64,000 nt of DNA, from positions 2,807,501-2,871,500 of the forward strand of contig NZ_CP048000.1 in NCBI RefSeq assembly GCF_009931695.1. The letters run 5' to 3'. Below the pieces are notes generated by a model. It was not told the origin of the DNA, ran no database searches, and saw nothing but the letters and a program-made list of their open reading frames with translations. Shown here one piece after another: positions 1-9,136 of this stretch. The first letter of the stretch is position 1. Each line of letters opens with the position of its first letter. This DNA is from Anaerocolumna sedimenticola. Its GTDB lineage: Bacteria; Bacillota; Clostridia; Lachnospirales; Lachnospiraceae. A program made the position numbers and the translations under genes.

Positions 1-72
1 GGATAGCAGAATTGCCAACCCTTGTTTTAATAATTCTTGCTGTGTGTAATTAAAATTATTATAAATATTCAT
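1..72 (-). CDS. Start of an intron-associated reading frame (partial)
   Basis: An ATG at 72 on the minus strand opens a frame that stays open for 24 codons to the window edge, beginning MNIYNNFNYTQQELL. It lies downstream of the group II intron ribozyme segment, where an intron-encoded protein normally begins. The visible residues are too few to say whether it is a reverse transcriptase/maturase or another intron ORF such as a homing endonuclease. No strong ribosome site is visible in front of it. Confidence 0.3.
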   Translation of the reverse strand, partial: MNIYNNFNYTQQELLKQGLAILLS

Positions 73-475
73 TAGAGCAATTAGTTATTTTCCATTTTTC
101 GCCCATCAACAAGCTTTTCTGCATCTTTTGATATTAGCCGCATACGGCTTGAGCAACAAAGATAGACCTACTGGAAGTCAGCCCGTTTTCGCGTTAGATG
201 ATATTTCAATCCCTATCCGTCCTCATTACAAGGTCGGCATTCGCTTATTCCAGCGTTCCTTACCCGCGTTTCTATCGGATTTCCTTGCGGTCAGCTTCCC
301 GGTTTCAGAGAGAGTGCGGGCTTACCACGTTCCGCGTAATCAACAGTGTAGGTTAGGTGCCGCCTATTTGCCGAAAGTCATATTTGTCGATGTGTCCCCA
401 TCCGTACAGGGGAACATCCGACTGCATACCTTTTGTTCAGGCTTATCAGTAACTTTAGCCTGTATCCCTCTAGCA
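1..475 (-). mobile_element. Group II intron, 5' ribozyme part (continues beyond left edge)
   Basis: Read on the minus strand, about 475-75 has the character of the structured 5' part of a bacterial group II intron: long and GC-richer than its surroundings, without a sustained reading frame, with segments I remember from clostridial introns (around 440-360 and 280-130). It sits inside the coupling-protein pseudogene at 476-825: the protein frame ends at about 480 and the intron-like sequence starts there. The exact 5' splice site is not certain; the GUGYG-like start must lie near 470-476. Domains V/VI and most of the intron ORF are outside the window. Assignment is by resemblance, not by folding. 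Confidence 0.6.
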
Positions 476-825
476 TAGGCAAAGGGGTTATAGTGATGGA
501 TTTCTTGAAATTGACGGTGTTTAATATTTTCAGCTTATACCCATTGCGAAGCAGCATTTTACCGCACTCAACCACAATGCAGCCCTTCGGATCAGTAACG
601 ACTTAGGAGCTGTGGCATTACATGAGATTGGGTTTTAGCCAAAACCTTGTTTTACCGGAGCCGGAGCAGCCTACAATCAGCACATTTTTATTCCGTGCAT
701 TCTTGGGTTTTTTAGGGCGGCTGGACATCGTAAGTTTTCAGTTTGGGTGAGAATGACATTGTTTTAAAATACAGGGTCTTGAAAAGGCTCTATATCCTTT
801 GTACCTCCCCATGATGCGTTTTGTC
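476..825 (-). pseudogene. Conjugative coupling protein (VirD4/TraG-like) pseudogene, 5' part
   Basis: Minus-strand translation in pieces gives recognisable VirD4/TraG sequence: NASWGGTKDIEPFQDPVF, then NNVILTQTENL, then a Walker A segment (GCSGSGKTRFWLKPNLM, about 620-680), then VVTDPKG and ECGKMLLRNGYKLK. Coupling proteins are the ATPases that bring relaxase-bound DNA to the type IV secretion channel. The gene is dead: in-frame stops follow PVF, NLM and CHSS, there is a shift near 727 and another near 490, and the group II intron interrupts it at about 475. The rest of the gene is outside the window. It is a relic of an integrative conjugative element. Confidence 0.8.
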
Positions 826-1046
826 AACTGTAGATATTATTGTATTGACGAAATTTTATTAAAGACACTTTTACAACGTCCATCACGGCGATTTTAATAG
901 CGGTTGCTTTCATTCGTTTGAAGTTTCTTGTTTACGCTCAAAGGCTGTTTTTTTCATTATGAAAGTCTAAAAATAACAGTAATAGAATGTATAAAAAAGA
1001 GAATTATTTACCATATTATTAAAAAAGCTTAAGAAAGGTTTATATT

Positions 1047-1478
1047 ATGAATGACGATACTATAAAACTCTTAAAAGAATGTAATGCTGGATGTAAATCA
1101 GCAACCAATAGCATGGAACAGGTGCAACCATATATTAACAATGAAGCCCTAAAGAATCTGATTGATGAATACAATGATAAACATATAAAACTAGGGGATG
1201 AATGCCATCAGATGCTAAATGAACTTAATCAAGAAGAAAAAGATCCAAAACCAATGGCAAAAGCATTTTCATGGATTAGTACAGAAATAAAATTAATGAT
1301 GAATGATAATTCACATAAGATAGCAGATTTAATGATAGATGGTTGTAACATGGGTATAAAATCAGTCAGTGAATATATTAATAAATATAAGACTGCTTCC
1401 AATGAAAGTATGGATTTAGCGAAGAGGCTTGTTAAGATAGAGCAGGAATTTATGGATAAGCTACTTATATATTTATAA
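1047..1478 (+). CDS. Small ferritin-like four-helix protein (DUF2383-like)
   Basis: A 143-residue, all-helical soluble protein starting MNDDTIKLLKECNAGCK, behind AGAAAGG. It has four amphipathic helices and reads like the Clostridia members of the ferritin-like DUF2383/PA2169 group: N-terminal KLLKECNAGCKSA, a central PMAKAFSWISTEIKLMM helix, and a final helix rich in K and E. No complete set of diiron ligands (ExxH pairs) is evident, so metal binding is doubtful. No signal peptide or membrane segment. It stands alone, between the element remnant and the Staygreen homologue. Members of this group are often linked to stress or sporulation, but its function is not known. Confidence 0.6.
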   Translation: MNDDTIKLLKECNAGCKSATNSMEQVQPYINNEALKNLIDEYNDKHIKLGDECHQMLNELNQEEKDPKPMAKAFSWISTEIKLMMNDNSHKIADLMIDGCNMGIKSVSEYINKYKTASNESMDLAKRLVKIEQEFMDKLLIYL

Positions 1479-1644
1479 AATATTCGCTATAATGAAATGC
1501 ATATATTTGTTTTGTATTATAATTTCCATATAAATAAAATATAGGTCATTGAGGTTACTATGGACTCACTTATTTTTAGGGAAAAGAGCATGTCAATTTT
1601 TAATTCAACATTTACCAAACAGCATTAAACTTTTATGGTAGTTG

Positions 1645-1672
1645 GTTAGCCCATGAAGGGCTAACAATTTTT
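1645..1672 (+). terminator. Rho-independent terminator
   Basis: GTTAGCCC, loop ATGAA, GGGCTAAC, then AATTTTTC. A perfect 8-bp stem with a short T-rich tail. It probably ends the upstream four-helix gene. Confidence 0.65.
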
Positions 1673-1719
1673 CACTCTCTGAATAGAATAAAGGTGAAAA
1701 CATAAAAGAGGTTTGGAAA

Positions 1720-2166
1720 GTGAGAGAACTTAATCCTCAAAAAATATTTGTACAATATCGGGATATAATGAAACCATATGAACCTATTATAGACAGAAAA
1801 TATACGATTACACATTCGGATATAACTGCGGAACTATTTGTATTTGTGGCCCAAAATTATGCTGAAGATCAAATTACAAGAATGCGTGACGAGGTAAGGG
1901 TTGCCTGGGAACAAAACAGAAAAGGACTTGCATTAATAGGTTCGGTGGTTGTGGATGGTAACGGTGTAATAGGAGATGCTTATATTAGAAATAATATATT
2001 CTATAAAGAAATGCCTACAGCACTTCAAGCCTTACACCAAGCTGACAGATTCTTGTTTGCCAAAAACCTTAATCTTGACAATACACCGGTATTCATTCAC
2101 TTTATCTCAAGCAATTCTATATATGACAAGACGTATGATTTTGGAATTATTGGCACATATAAGTAA
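1720..2166 (+). CDS. Staygreen (SGR) family protein
   Basis: 148 residues starting with GTG (MRELNPQKIFVQYR). It reads along its length like bacterial Staygreen proteins: N-terminal LNPQKIFVQYR, then EPIIDRKYTITHSDITAELF, a central MRDEVRVAWE, the RNNIFYKEMPTALQALHQADR segment and a C-terminal NTPVFIHFISS. Plant SGR removes magnesium from chlorophyll a, and some bacterial homologues share dechelatase activity in vitro. An anaerobic heterotroph has no chlorophyll, so its natural substrate here is unknown; another metallated tetrapyrrole is only a guess. The gene is monocistronic, behind a terminator and next to conjugation debris, which fits acquisition by transfer. The assignment rests on remembered family motifs. 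Confidence 0.75.
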   Translation: MRELNPQKIFVQYRDIMKPYEPIIDRKYTITHSDITAELFVFVAQNYAEDQITRMRDEVRVAWEQNRKGLALIGSVVVDGNGVIGDAYIRNNIFYKEMPTALQALHQADRFLFAKNLNLDNTPVFIHFISSNSIYDKTYDFGIIGTYK

Positions 2167-2186
2167 TTAGCAAGGGGTGAGACACT

Positions 2187-2429
2187 GGACAAGGCGAATT
2201 TCTCCTAGCAAAGCAGCAGTATTCTGATATTACAGGCAGGCATCCGGACAATAATGTGATAGCTTATCAGATACGACAGTCCCTTAAGCCGGGGATTGAG
2301 CATGCTGTTAACTTGATTAAGGGTGGTACAATTGGATTATTACATAATGTTACTATGGAGGAAATCAAAATGGCAAACGAAACAATGCGTATCTTTTTCC
2401 CTCTGAAGATTTTCAGCTATCCTCAGTAA
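2187..2429 (+). pseudogene. Relaxase fragment (mobilisation protein remnant)
   Basis: The frame reads GQGEFLLAKQQYSDITGR, then NNVIAYQIRQSLKPG, a signature of the N-terminal domain of MobA/VirD2-like relaxases encoded by clostridial conjugative elements. After KPG the expected PEEAN continuation is replaced by unrelated residues (HAVNLIKGGTIG...), and the frame runs to a stop at 2427-2429 inside the 3' end of the opposing EamA gene. There is no start codon for the relaxase part. With the coupling-protein wreck at 476-825 it suggests one conjugative element eroded by deletion. Confidence 0.7.
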
Positions 2430-3318
2430 TGTTGCATACTTCTATTGATTTTATATTGTACTGTGCTTTAACCAAATAAACACCTGCCATGATAATTATA
2501 ATCCCTATAACTTCTATCGCGGATAAGTTCTCAGAGAAAATAAAGAACGAGTAGATAGATGCTATTGCTGGCTGAGATAAGCAAATAACTGAAGATAAAT
2601 TAACTGTTACTTTTCCCTGACAATGAGCTAGCAGATTATGCCCTATAACCTGCAGAAAGAGAGTCAGCCCTAAGAGAGGCCAGAGCTGGCTCGCTCCATG
2701 TGGTACCTGAAGCCCTTCTACCAGACTTGCTGTGATTAGTAGTGTAATCACGCTTCCGAAGCCGCTGACAAACATAATGACACTACTGCTGATTCTGTTT
2801 CGTAAACGGTAGGATATCAACAGAAATCCAGCATAAAAAAGTGATCCGCATAGTGCTAGAAAATCTCCAAAAAAGCTTGAACCGTTTGTATCAGTTTTTC
2901 CTGTAATCAAAATAAATACACCAGCTATCGTTATAGCCGCACCAGCTAAAAAGAATTTTGGTATTCGTTCTTTGAAAATCAAATAGGAAAAAGGTATAAC
3001 GGTAAATGTAGTCAAATTGGTTAGTAGATTCGCATTTGCCACAGAGGTATAATGAAAGGATAAATTCCAGAGTGAAATATCTCCGGCAAGAAATATACCG
3101 GCTAAGAGCAAGATCATTGTGTCCCTCTTACTAAGCTGTTTCAAATGTTTGTAAGCTATAGGAAAAAGCAGCGGTAGGGAAAACAACACTCGGTAAAAGC
3201 CGGTATTGATTGGGGATAGTGCGCTGATTTTTACCAGAATGCCTCCTGTAGCCAGAAAGGCTATTGCCAGAAGTTCAAGTATAATATATCTTGTTTCATT
3301 ATTCCTTACTGTATTCAT
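2413..3318 (-). CDS. EamA/DMT-family exporter
   Basis: 301 residues with ten hydrophobic segments in two EamA repeats (LLAIAFLATGGILVKISA at the start, and a second repeat near residue 155). Drug/metabolite transporters of this kind export amino acids, metabolites or toxic compounds across the inner membrane. I chose the ATG at 3318 (MNTVRNNETRYIILE), with AAAGGAAG in front, over a longer frame from 3465, which would run through the divergent regulator's promoter and start. The gene is divergent from a MocR-type regulator at 3440, so the regulator probably controls it. Substrate unknown. Confidence 0.85.
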   Translation of the reverse strand: MNTVRNNETRYIILELLAIAFLATGGILVKISALSPINTGFYRVLFSLPLLFPIAYKHLKQLSKRDTMILLLAGIFLAGDISLWNLSFHYTSVANANLLTNLTTFTVIPFSYLIFKERIPKFFLAGAAITIAGVFILITGKTDTNGSSFFGDFLALCGSLFYAGFLLISYRLRNRISSSVIMFVSGFGSVITLLITASLVEGLQVPHGASQLWPLLGLTLFLQVIGHNLLAHCQGKVTVNLSSVICLSQPAIASIYSFFIFSENLSAIEVIGIIIIMAGVYLVKAQYNIKSIEVCNITEDS

Positions 3319-3439
3319 AGAATATCTTCCTTTCGATATTTCGCTTAAGCGGTATATATGATATAATACAAACAATATGGCACCAAGGAAAGAGCCTCGA
3401 AAAGAAAAAATGATGGTGCCACTCGAAGGGGGATTGAGT

Positions 3440-4855
3440 ATGATATTTATAAATAAAGAAAGCAAAGAACCGCTATATATGCAAATCTATCTGCAAATTA
3501 AAGATGAGATTTTAAATGGTATAATAAAAGAGGGCGACGTATTGGCTGGAAGCAGAAGTATGGCAAAAACATTAGGAGTAAGTCGTAATACGGTGGACAA
3601 TGCATACAGTCAGCTGTTAATGGAGGGATATATAACACCGGAGCGTGGAATTGGTTATAACGTTTTGGAAGTTCCTGCGCTTCCAAAAAGCTTTAGACCA
3701 CAGTTCATGGAGACTCCTCCAAAACCCAAAATTGATAATGATGATTCGCAACATGTGGTTTATGATTTGACTAACAGCAGCCATACGAGCGATCTTTTTC
3801 CCAAGAAACTATGGAGAAAGTATGCGCTGGAATGTCTAGACAGGTTGGAACAAGAAGAAAGATTATCAATACATCTCGATAAGCAAGGTGAACTGTATTT
3901 GCGAAGCAATTTACGTGTCTATCTTGGACGGATAAGAGGTGTTAGCTGCTCTGTGGAGCAGATTTTAATTACCAGTGGCATACAGCAATCCTTGGATATT
4001 ATATGCAAATTGTTGCCGCAAACAAGACCTATGATTTTTATGGAGGAGCCGGGTTATAATAAAGCGGCCGCGGTATTCTTAAATGCAGGGCTGATTGTCC
4101 AGACATTTCCGGTAGACGGCAACGGGTTGGTTGTATCAAAGCTTCCTGCATTGCGAACAGTAGGTGCAACTTATGTAACACCTTCTCATCAGTTCCCGAC
4201 TGGTGCGATACTTCCCATTGGACGAAGATATGAATTGCTTAAATGGGCTGTGGAGAATGACTCGTATATTATTGAAGATGATTTTGATAGTGAGCAGCGG
4301 TATTACGCTAAACCAGTCCCTTCTTTGCAATCAATTGATACGGATGATCGTGTGATTTACCTTGGAACATTTTCGAAAGCTCTTTCGCCCTCCATAAGAA
4401 TGGGATATATGATTTTACCCATGAAACTTATGAAAAGTTACCTTAATAAATTCCAATATTACAATAGCACGGCACCATTACTTAACCAATATATTATTGG
4501 AAAATTAATTGAAAATGGTCAATATGACCGTCACATCCGTCGATTGAATAAAGTATTCAAGAAAAGGCTTGAATGCTTTCAGGCTGAGTTTTTTAATGTT
4601 AATGATAAAATTAGAATTTCAAGTAATGGTACGGGACAGTATTTTCTATTACAGTTCTCTGAAAACGTAACTCAGGAAGTTCTGATAGAAGAAGCACTAA
4701 GGTATGGGGTAAAAGTATATTCTACGATGCAGTTCTGGCAGGATAAGGCCGAATGCCCCCCTAATACACTGTTTCTCGGTTTGAGTAAAATTGGTATTGA
4801 TGATATTCCGGACTGTGTGATGCGGTTAAAAAAGGCTTGGGCAAAATGGCTGTAA
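3440..4855 (+). CDS. MocR-family regulator (GntR HTH plus aminotransferase-like domain)
   Basis: 471 residues. Residues 1-75 are a winged GntR helix-turn-helix (MAKTLGVSRNTVDNAYSQL). The rest is a class I aminotransferase fold, with the PLP lysine in YLGTFSKALSPSIRMGY and EEPGYNKA before it. MocR/PdxR/GabR proteins sense PLP or amino-compound adducts. I start at the ATG at 3440 behind GAAGGGGG (seven bases away); upstream in-frame ATGs lack a ribosome site. The neighbour on the other strand is an EamA exporter, and this pairing is common. The likely job is to induce that exporter in response to an amino metabolite. Confidence 0.9.
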   Translation: MIFINKESKEPLYMQIYLQIKDEILNGIIKEGDVLAGSRSMAKTLGVSRNTVDNAYSQLLMEGYITPERGIGYNVLEVPALPKSFRPQFMETPPKPKIDNDDSQHVVYDLTNSSHTSDLFPKKLWRKYALECLDRLEQEERLSIHLDKQGELYLRSNLRVYLGRIRGVSCSVEQILITSGIQQSLDIICKLLPQTRPMIFMEEPGYNKAAAVFLNAGLIVQTFPVDGNGLVVSKLPALRTVGATYVTPSHQFPTGAILPIGRRYELLKWAVENDSYIIEDDFDSEQRYYAKPVPSLQSIDTDDRVIYLGTFSKALSPSIRMGYMILPMKLMKSYLNKFQYYNSTAPLLNQYIIGKLIENGQYDRHIRRLNKVFKKRLECFQAEFFNVNDKIRISSNGTGQYFLLQFSENVTQEVLIEEALRYGVKVYSTMQFWQDKAECPPNTLFLGLSKIGIDDIPDCVMRLKKAWAKWL

Positions 4856-5364
4856 CTCGATGGATACAGAGTATGATTGATAATGTGTTTATGGAAACAT
4901 ATCGAGGGGATGTTTTTGAGGTTGGGTTGAGTAAACTCGAAGGGTCGTTTCAGACGTACGGGTAAATTTCCAGAGTATATCCGAAATAATCGAAAAATAG
5001 ATTCTTTAATATGACATACTATTGTCTTATTAAGGGTGATATACTCATCATATTAACGTAATGGAGTAGTTAAGTTATTTAAGGGTGAGGTAAGATATAA
5101 GCAACTTATAAGTGCCACAGTGTATTTTGAGACTGGAAAGGGTTGTAAAATAAGTGTGAGTGAAACAGTTGGAAGGAGGTGGCTGTGCATAATGCTAATT
5201 AAATATAGTGATTAATATAAATTGAAACAAAAATGACTGATTATAAAGGTAGAATTCCAGTGATAAAGATACCTTAAGTGTATAGTGAAAATATTGAAAA
5301 TCTATGTGAATGATTAAAAGCTAGTTCTGTGAGAAGAACAAAATTGAAGGGAGAATTATAAGAT
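4856..5364. other. Intergenic stretch without a supported gene
   Basis: About 500 bases with no convincing coding sequence. A 30-codon frame from the ATG at 4873 (MIDNVFMETYRGDVFEVGLS) has no ribosome site and no recognised family; it could be a remnant. No clear terminator follows the MocR gene. The 3' end carries the GGGAG site for the next gene. Confidence 0.5.
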
Positions 5365-5832
5365 ATGAATTGTAAGTTATTATTTCTTAAGGAACAGAAG
5401 TATATGGGAATTATGACAAAAATACTTTTCAAAGAGCATGATGAAATTGACTTCAGGAAGCTACATATAAATGTTATAAATTCTGATATTAAGAATCGTG
5501 ATGTTAATGAAAGATTTATGGCTTTGGATTCTGATTTTCAACCTGATAGCTTTACCTATACCCCTTTAGTGCCCGTAACTTCATTTGAGGGAGAGGAGTA
5601 TTACAGATATACAAGAATAGAAGGTGAGTATTACTGCTTTGAAGTTCATGTAAAGGAGTTGGGACCGAAATGGTTTCAAGAATGTAATGAATATATTGAA
5701 CAAAACAACCTGAAAATCGATAGGTTATTTGATATGGAGTACTACGCCGAGGACTATCTGAGTAAAGTGAAATCAGAGGATTCTAACCTTCAGGATCAAA
5801 GGATTTGCGTGATTTTTAGAAAGGTGGATTAA
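5365..5832 (+). CDS. Unrecognised protein, possibly GyrI/effector-binding-like
   Basis: 155 residues, soluble, acidic, no signal peptide. The central YYRYTRIEGEYYCFEVHVKEL followed by a helical KWFQECNEYIEQNN and a C-terminal QRICVIFRKV is arranged like the effector-binding (GyrI/SHS2-type) domain found alone or fused to AraC and MerR regulators, but conservation is too weak to be firm. There are two possible starts: ATG 5365, with GAAGGGAG eleven bases away, and ATG 5404. It is monocistronic and flanked by non-coding stretches. Function unknown. Confidence 0.5.
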   Translation: MNCKLLFLKEQKYMGIMTKILFKEHDEIDFRKLHINVINSDIKNRDVNERFMALDSDFQPDSFTYTPLVPVTSFEGEEYYRYTRIEGEYYCFEVHVKELGPKWFQECNEYIEQNNLKIDRLFDMEYYAEDYLSKVKSEDSNLQDQRICVIFRKVD

Positions 5833-6611
5833 ACACTCTGTGTGGAGTAGTACAAATGAAGTCGTTATTCGAGTATACTTGAATGAGGAAGATGTCATTT
5901 TACTGTGGATAATTTTGTGGGTTGTGAGAATCTGGATGGAACAACGCTGCCATTGAACAAATAGTTTCCGCCAAGGAACCAGTGGGTCTTCACTACATCA
6001 TTTTTGTCCTCTCGAGCCACGTTGAGACGGTAATAATGATGGCGAATTGTGGTTAGAAGGGCAAATAAAGTCAGTTAATCACATCACAGCTTAAGACGAC
6101 TTGGAACGAATTACATTGACCTTTGCCAAATTCATAATGATTTGTACAAAAGCGAGCTGCACCTCTAAAGGGGTGCGGCTTTTTCAGTACTATTGAGATT
6201 AGAAAAGTCTCATGATGGGCTGAGAATTTCAGTTCCGCCGACTGAAATTGATAAAATGGGTAAATATGTAATTGTAGCGGTTTTGGAGCTAAAAATACTT
6301 ATGCAGAAGTAAAAAAAGCACTTTAATTCTCCAGCTTTTTTGTTTTCGGGAAGGAGGAAATTATGTTAGTACGCTACAAGAAAAATAAGGAATCAGTCTG
6401 CTAAAATTCGGATATCCTTATGGCAATTGGTAGATACCGGCGGCCGAGCGACCATGCGGTTCATTCAAAAGCTGTTCATATGCCAAACTTTTAATAACGC
6501 ATTGTGATTGTTTCAAAAATCGACTAAACAAAAAACCATGTCCGAAAATAGCCAGCTATTTACGAAAAATATGATATAATTAAGTTGAGAACAAATAAGG
6601 AGGTGAAAGTA
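5833..6611. other. Long gap with gene debris
   Basis: Nearly 780 bases without an intact gene. The strong terminator at 6156-6184 has no complete gene in front of it. Two short stretches look like gene scars: about 6193-6315 reads LRLEKSHDGLRISVPP...MGKYVIVAV in one frame (family not recognised), and at 6363 an ATG behind GGAAGGAGG opens MLVRYKKNKESVC and stops at once, resembling the start of a RibT-like acetyltransferase. The last 30 bases contain the AGGAGG site of the next gene. Confidence 0.4.
6156..6184 (+). terminator. Rho-independent terminator without an intact upstream gene
   Basis: GCTGCACCTC, loop TAAA, GGGGTGCGGC, then TTTTT. Ten-base-pair stem with two G-T pairs and a clean T run. 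The gene it served appears to have been lost. Confidence 0.75.
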
Positions 6612-8072
6612 ATGCTGGAAAACAAAAGCGGACTATATGCGGCATTTATGGCGAAAGATGCGCGCTTTGATGGACGTTTCTTTGTAGGTGTATCGTCTAC
6701 GGGAATATATTGTCGTCCAGTGTGCCGGGCAAAGCAGCCCAAATCTGAAAACTGTACTTTTTATCATACGGCAGCGGAAGCCGAACAAGCAGGATACCGC
6801 CCATGCCTTTTGTGTAGACCGGAACTTGCCCCTGGTTCTTCAATAGCTGATGCTACCGCTAATTTGGTTTACCGGGCAGCAAGAATGCTGGAAGAAAACT
6901 GCGGGAGTGGACATAGTTTAGACGAGCTTTCCGGAAGGCTTGGTTGCACTGACAGACATTTACGGCGTGTTTTTAAAGCGGAATACAATGTATCGCCGGT
7001 GCAATACCTGCAAACATGCAGATTGCTTCTTGCCAAGAATTTGCTTACAGATACTGACTTGCCGATACTTGAAGTTGCAATGGCTGCTGGTTTTGGAAGT
7101 CTGCGTCGATTCAACGATCTTTTCAAAAAGCATTATAATCTTTCTCCCACAGCATTGCGGAAACGTACTTTGGAGGAAAAAAAGCATAATAGTGATTTGA
7201 CTTTGGCGTTAGGCTATCGCCTGCCTTATCCTTGGGAAGAAATGCAGCACTTCCTCGCCGGACGTGCAATTCCAGGGATTGAAATAGTAAAAGATAACAC
7301 ATATATGCGAACAGTACATTTAGTAACCGCAGATGGAAAGCATGTGTATGGTTGGGTGCGAGTAGGCCACAGACCGCAAAAGAATGCTTTGACCGTAACA
7401 GTGAGCGAAACTTTGATGCCTGTATTGCCACAAGTATTAGCACGGGTAAGACACCTGTTTGACTTGTATTGTGACCCGGATGCAGTGTATGAAACGCTCC
7501 GAGTAATGAACGACATACGTCCCGGCCTTTGTGTTTTGGGTACTCGCTTGCCGGGTTGCTTTAACGCTTTTGAGATGGCGGTGCGAGCAGTGCTTGGACA
7601 GCAAATCACCGTTAAGGCGGCAAGCACATTAGCCGCAAGAATTGTTGATACTTATGGTATGCCGATTCAAACAGGGATTGAGGGCTTAACCCATGTTTTC
7701 CCTTCACCCGAAGATATATTGGCTTTAGACGGTCCTATTGAAAATCATTTCGGTCCGTTAGGTGTTATTGCAGCACGTTCAAGAACGATTTATGAACTGG
7801 CAAGGGCAATTGTGCAAGGGGAAATTGATTTTGATTTCCCGGCCCAACCGGAAGAAGAAATAAAAAAGCTGATGACAATTCGAGGCATTGGCAGTTGGAC
7901 GGCACAGTACATCGCCATGCGGGCTATGGAATGGCCGGATGCTTTTCTTGAAACGGACGTTGGTGTAAAAAAGGCGCTCCAGCCTTTCACATCAAAAGAG
8001 CTGCTGGAAATGTCGGAAGCGTGGCGGCCGTGGCGCAGTTACGCTACGATCAATCTTTGGAATACGCTATAA
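6612..8072 (+). CDS. Ada-type regulator fused to AlkA 3-methyladenine DNA glycosylase
   Basis: 486 residues in three parts. Residues 1-80 are the Ada metal-binding domain with the four-cysteine set (GIYCRPVCRAKQ and YRPCLLCRPE), which accepts methyl groups from phosphotriesters. About 85-185 is an AraC-type double helix-turn-helix (LRRVFKAEYNVSPVQYL). About 200-486 is AlkA, with the helix-hairpin-helix IRGIGSWTAQYIAMRA and the following Asp in LETDVGV. It therefore senses alkylation, activates transcription and removes alkylated bases. Start ATG 6612 has AGGAGG eight bases upstream. It is followed 26 bases later by ogt, so the two form an adaptive-response operon. Confidence 0.93.
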   Translation: MLENKSGLYAAFMAKDARFDGRFFVGVSSTGIYCRPVCRAKQPKSENCTFYHTAAEAEQAGYRPCLLCRPELAPGSSIADATANLVYRAARMLEENCGSGHSLDELSGRLGCTDRHLRRVFKAEYNVSPVQYLQTCRLLLAKNLLTDTDLPILEVAMAAGFGSLRRFNDLFKKHYNLSPTALRKRTLEEKKHNSDLTLALGYRLPYPWEEMQHFLAGRAIPGIEIVKDNTYMRTVHLVTADGKHVYGWVRVGHRPQKNALTVTVSETLMPVLPQVLARVRHLFDLYCDPDAVYETLRVMNDIRPGLCVLGTRLPGCFNAFEMAVRAVLGQQITVKAASTLAARIVDTYGMPIQTGIEGLTHVFPSPEDILALDGPIENHFGPLGVIAARSRTIYELARAIVQGEIDFDFPAQPEEEIKKLMTIRGIGSWTAQYIAMRAMEWPDAFLETDVGVKKALQPFTSKELLEMSEAWRPWRSYATINLWNTL

Positions 8073-8098
8073 AGAGAAAGAGTGTAAGGAGGATTCAA

Positions 8099-8638
8099 AT
8101 GTATTATTCAACAACTTATCCGTCACCCGTAGGTAAAATTACGCTTGCGTGTGACGGCGGTAACCTTGTCGGCCTGTGGATGGAGGGACAAAAATACCAC
8201 GGTGATACCATCCCCGAAGAAATGGTAGAGAAAAGCGATATGACGGTATTCGATGATGCGAAAAAATGGATGGACAGGTATTTTGCAGGTGAGACACCCG
8301 ATGTTTTTGAATTACCGCTCCGTCCCATCGGCAGTAAGTTTCGTCAGGAGGTATGGAGTATTCTATGCGAGATACCATACGGCAAGGTTATAACCTATGG
8401 CGACATTGCAAAAAAGATGGCTGTGAAGATGGGCAAGGAAAGCATGTCCAGTCAGGCGGTGGGCGGTGCCGTTGGACATAACCCTATATCTATTATTATT
8501 CCTTGCCATCGGGTTGTAGGGGCAAATGGCAGCTTGACGGGTTATGCCGGGGGCGTTAGCACAAAAGTGAGATTGCTTGAACTGGAAGGTGCCGATATGT
8601 CCCGGTTGTTTGTACCTACAAAGGGTACGGCTCTTTGA
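8099..8638 (+). CDS. ogt: Methylated-DNA-protein-cysteine methyltransferase (Ogt/MGMT)
   Basis: 179 residues. It has the N-terminal ribonuclease-like domain, then the DNA-binding domain with the active-site IIPCHRVVG and the asparagine hinge GAVGHNP. The cysteine takes O6-alkyl groups from guanine irreversibly. Start at ATG 8099 behind AAGGAGG; a longer frame into the upstream gene has no ribosome site. It is the second gene of the alkylation-repair operon, and its induction by the upstream Ada-like regulator is inferred. A shorter alkyltransferase-like protein lacking the cysteine lies at 29,732. Confidence 0.93.
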   Translation: MYYSTTYPSPVGKITLACDGGNLVGLWMEGQKYHGDTIPEEMVEKSDMTVFDDAKKWMDRYFAGETPDVFELPLRPIGSKFRQEVWSILCEIPYGKVITYGDIAKKMAVKMGKESMSSQAVGGAVGHNPISIIIPCHRVVGANGSLTGYAGGVSTKVRLLELEGADMSRLFVPTKGTAL

Positions 8639-8689
8639 TGCTAAAAGTAAGAATGCTATTGAAGTTAAAGAGTTAAAATACTCGATTAG

Positions 8690-9050
8690 CAATTCGAACC
8701 TTATTAGACCTTGCAGCAATTTAGTTGAAATATGCATTGGCATGAAAAAAACAATTGCAGAAATTGAAAGGGTACTCAAACCAAATGGTGAGGTATATTT
8801 GTCATTTTGCTCAAAAGAAAATACAGAATTTATTGAGAATAGATCTAACAAATTGGATAAAAATACTCTTATAAGCCGCGATGAACTTGAAAAAGGTATA
8901 CCTCATTTCTACGCCGATTTAAATGATATCAAAGAACTTTCAGCAAATTTTAAGATAGAACTCATAAAACATACAGAGTATTTCTACAGTGACTTCAACA
9001 CCCGGATAACCATCGAAGGGAAAAGTTTTATTATGTTAATGCGATCTTAA
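8690..9050 (+). pseudogene. C-terminal remnant of a class I SAM methyltransferase
   Basis: From about 8740 the frame reads KKTIAEIERVLKPNGEVYLSF, the beta4-beta5 region of SAM-dependent methyltransferases (canonical RVLKPGG), and continues to HFYADLNDI and a normal stop. The N-terminal half with the SAM-binding glycine loop is absent: upstream sequence runs straight into the end of ogt. It may be read through from the ogt operon but cannot be an active methyltransferase. Confidence 0.65.
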
Positions 9051-9136
9051 AGTGAAGAAAATATAGCCTATCAACTAAAGGGGCAAGCCTAACCGAAATT
9101 AGTATTATTTTTCTGTAAGGGCTTACCCTTTTCCTA

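Noticed and set aside
128..478. A 116-codon open frame on the plus strand
   Set aside because: It runs antisense through the group II intron ribozyme segment, has no ribosome site and no protein-like conservation.
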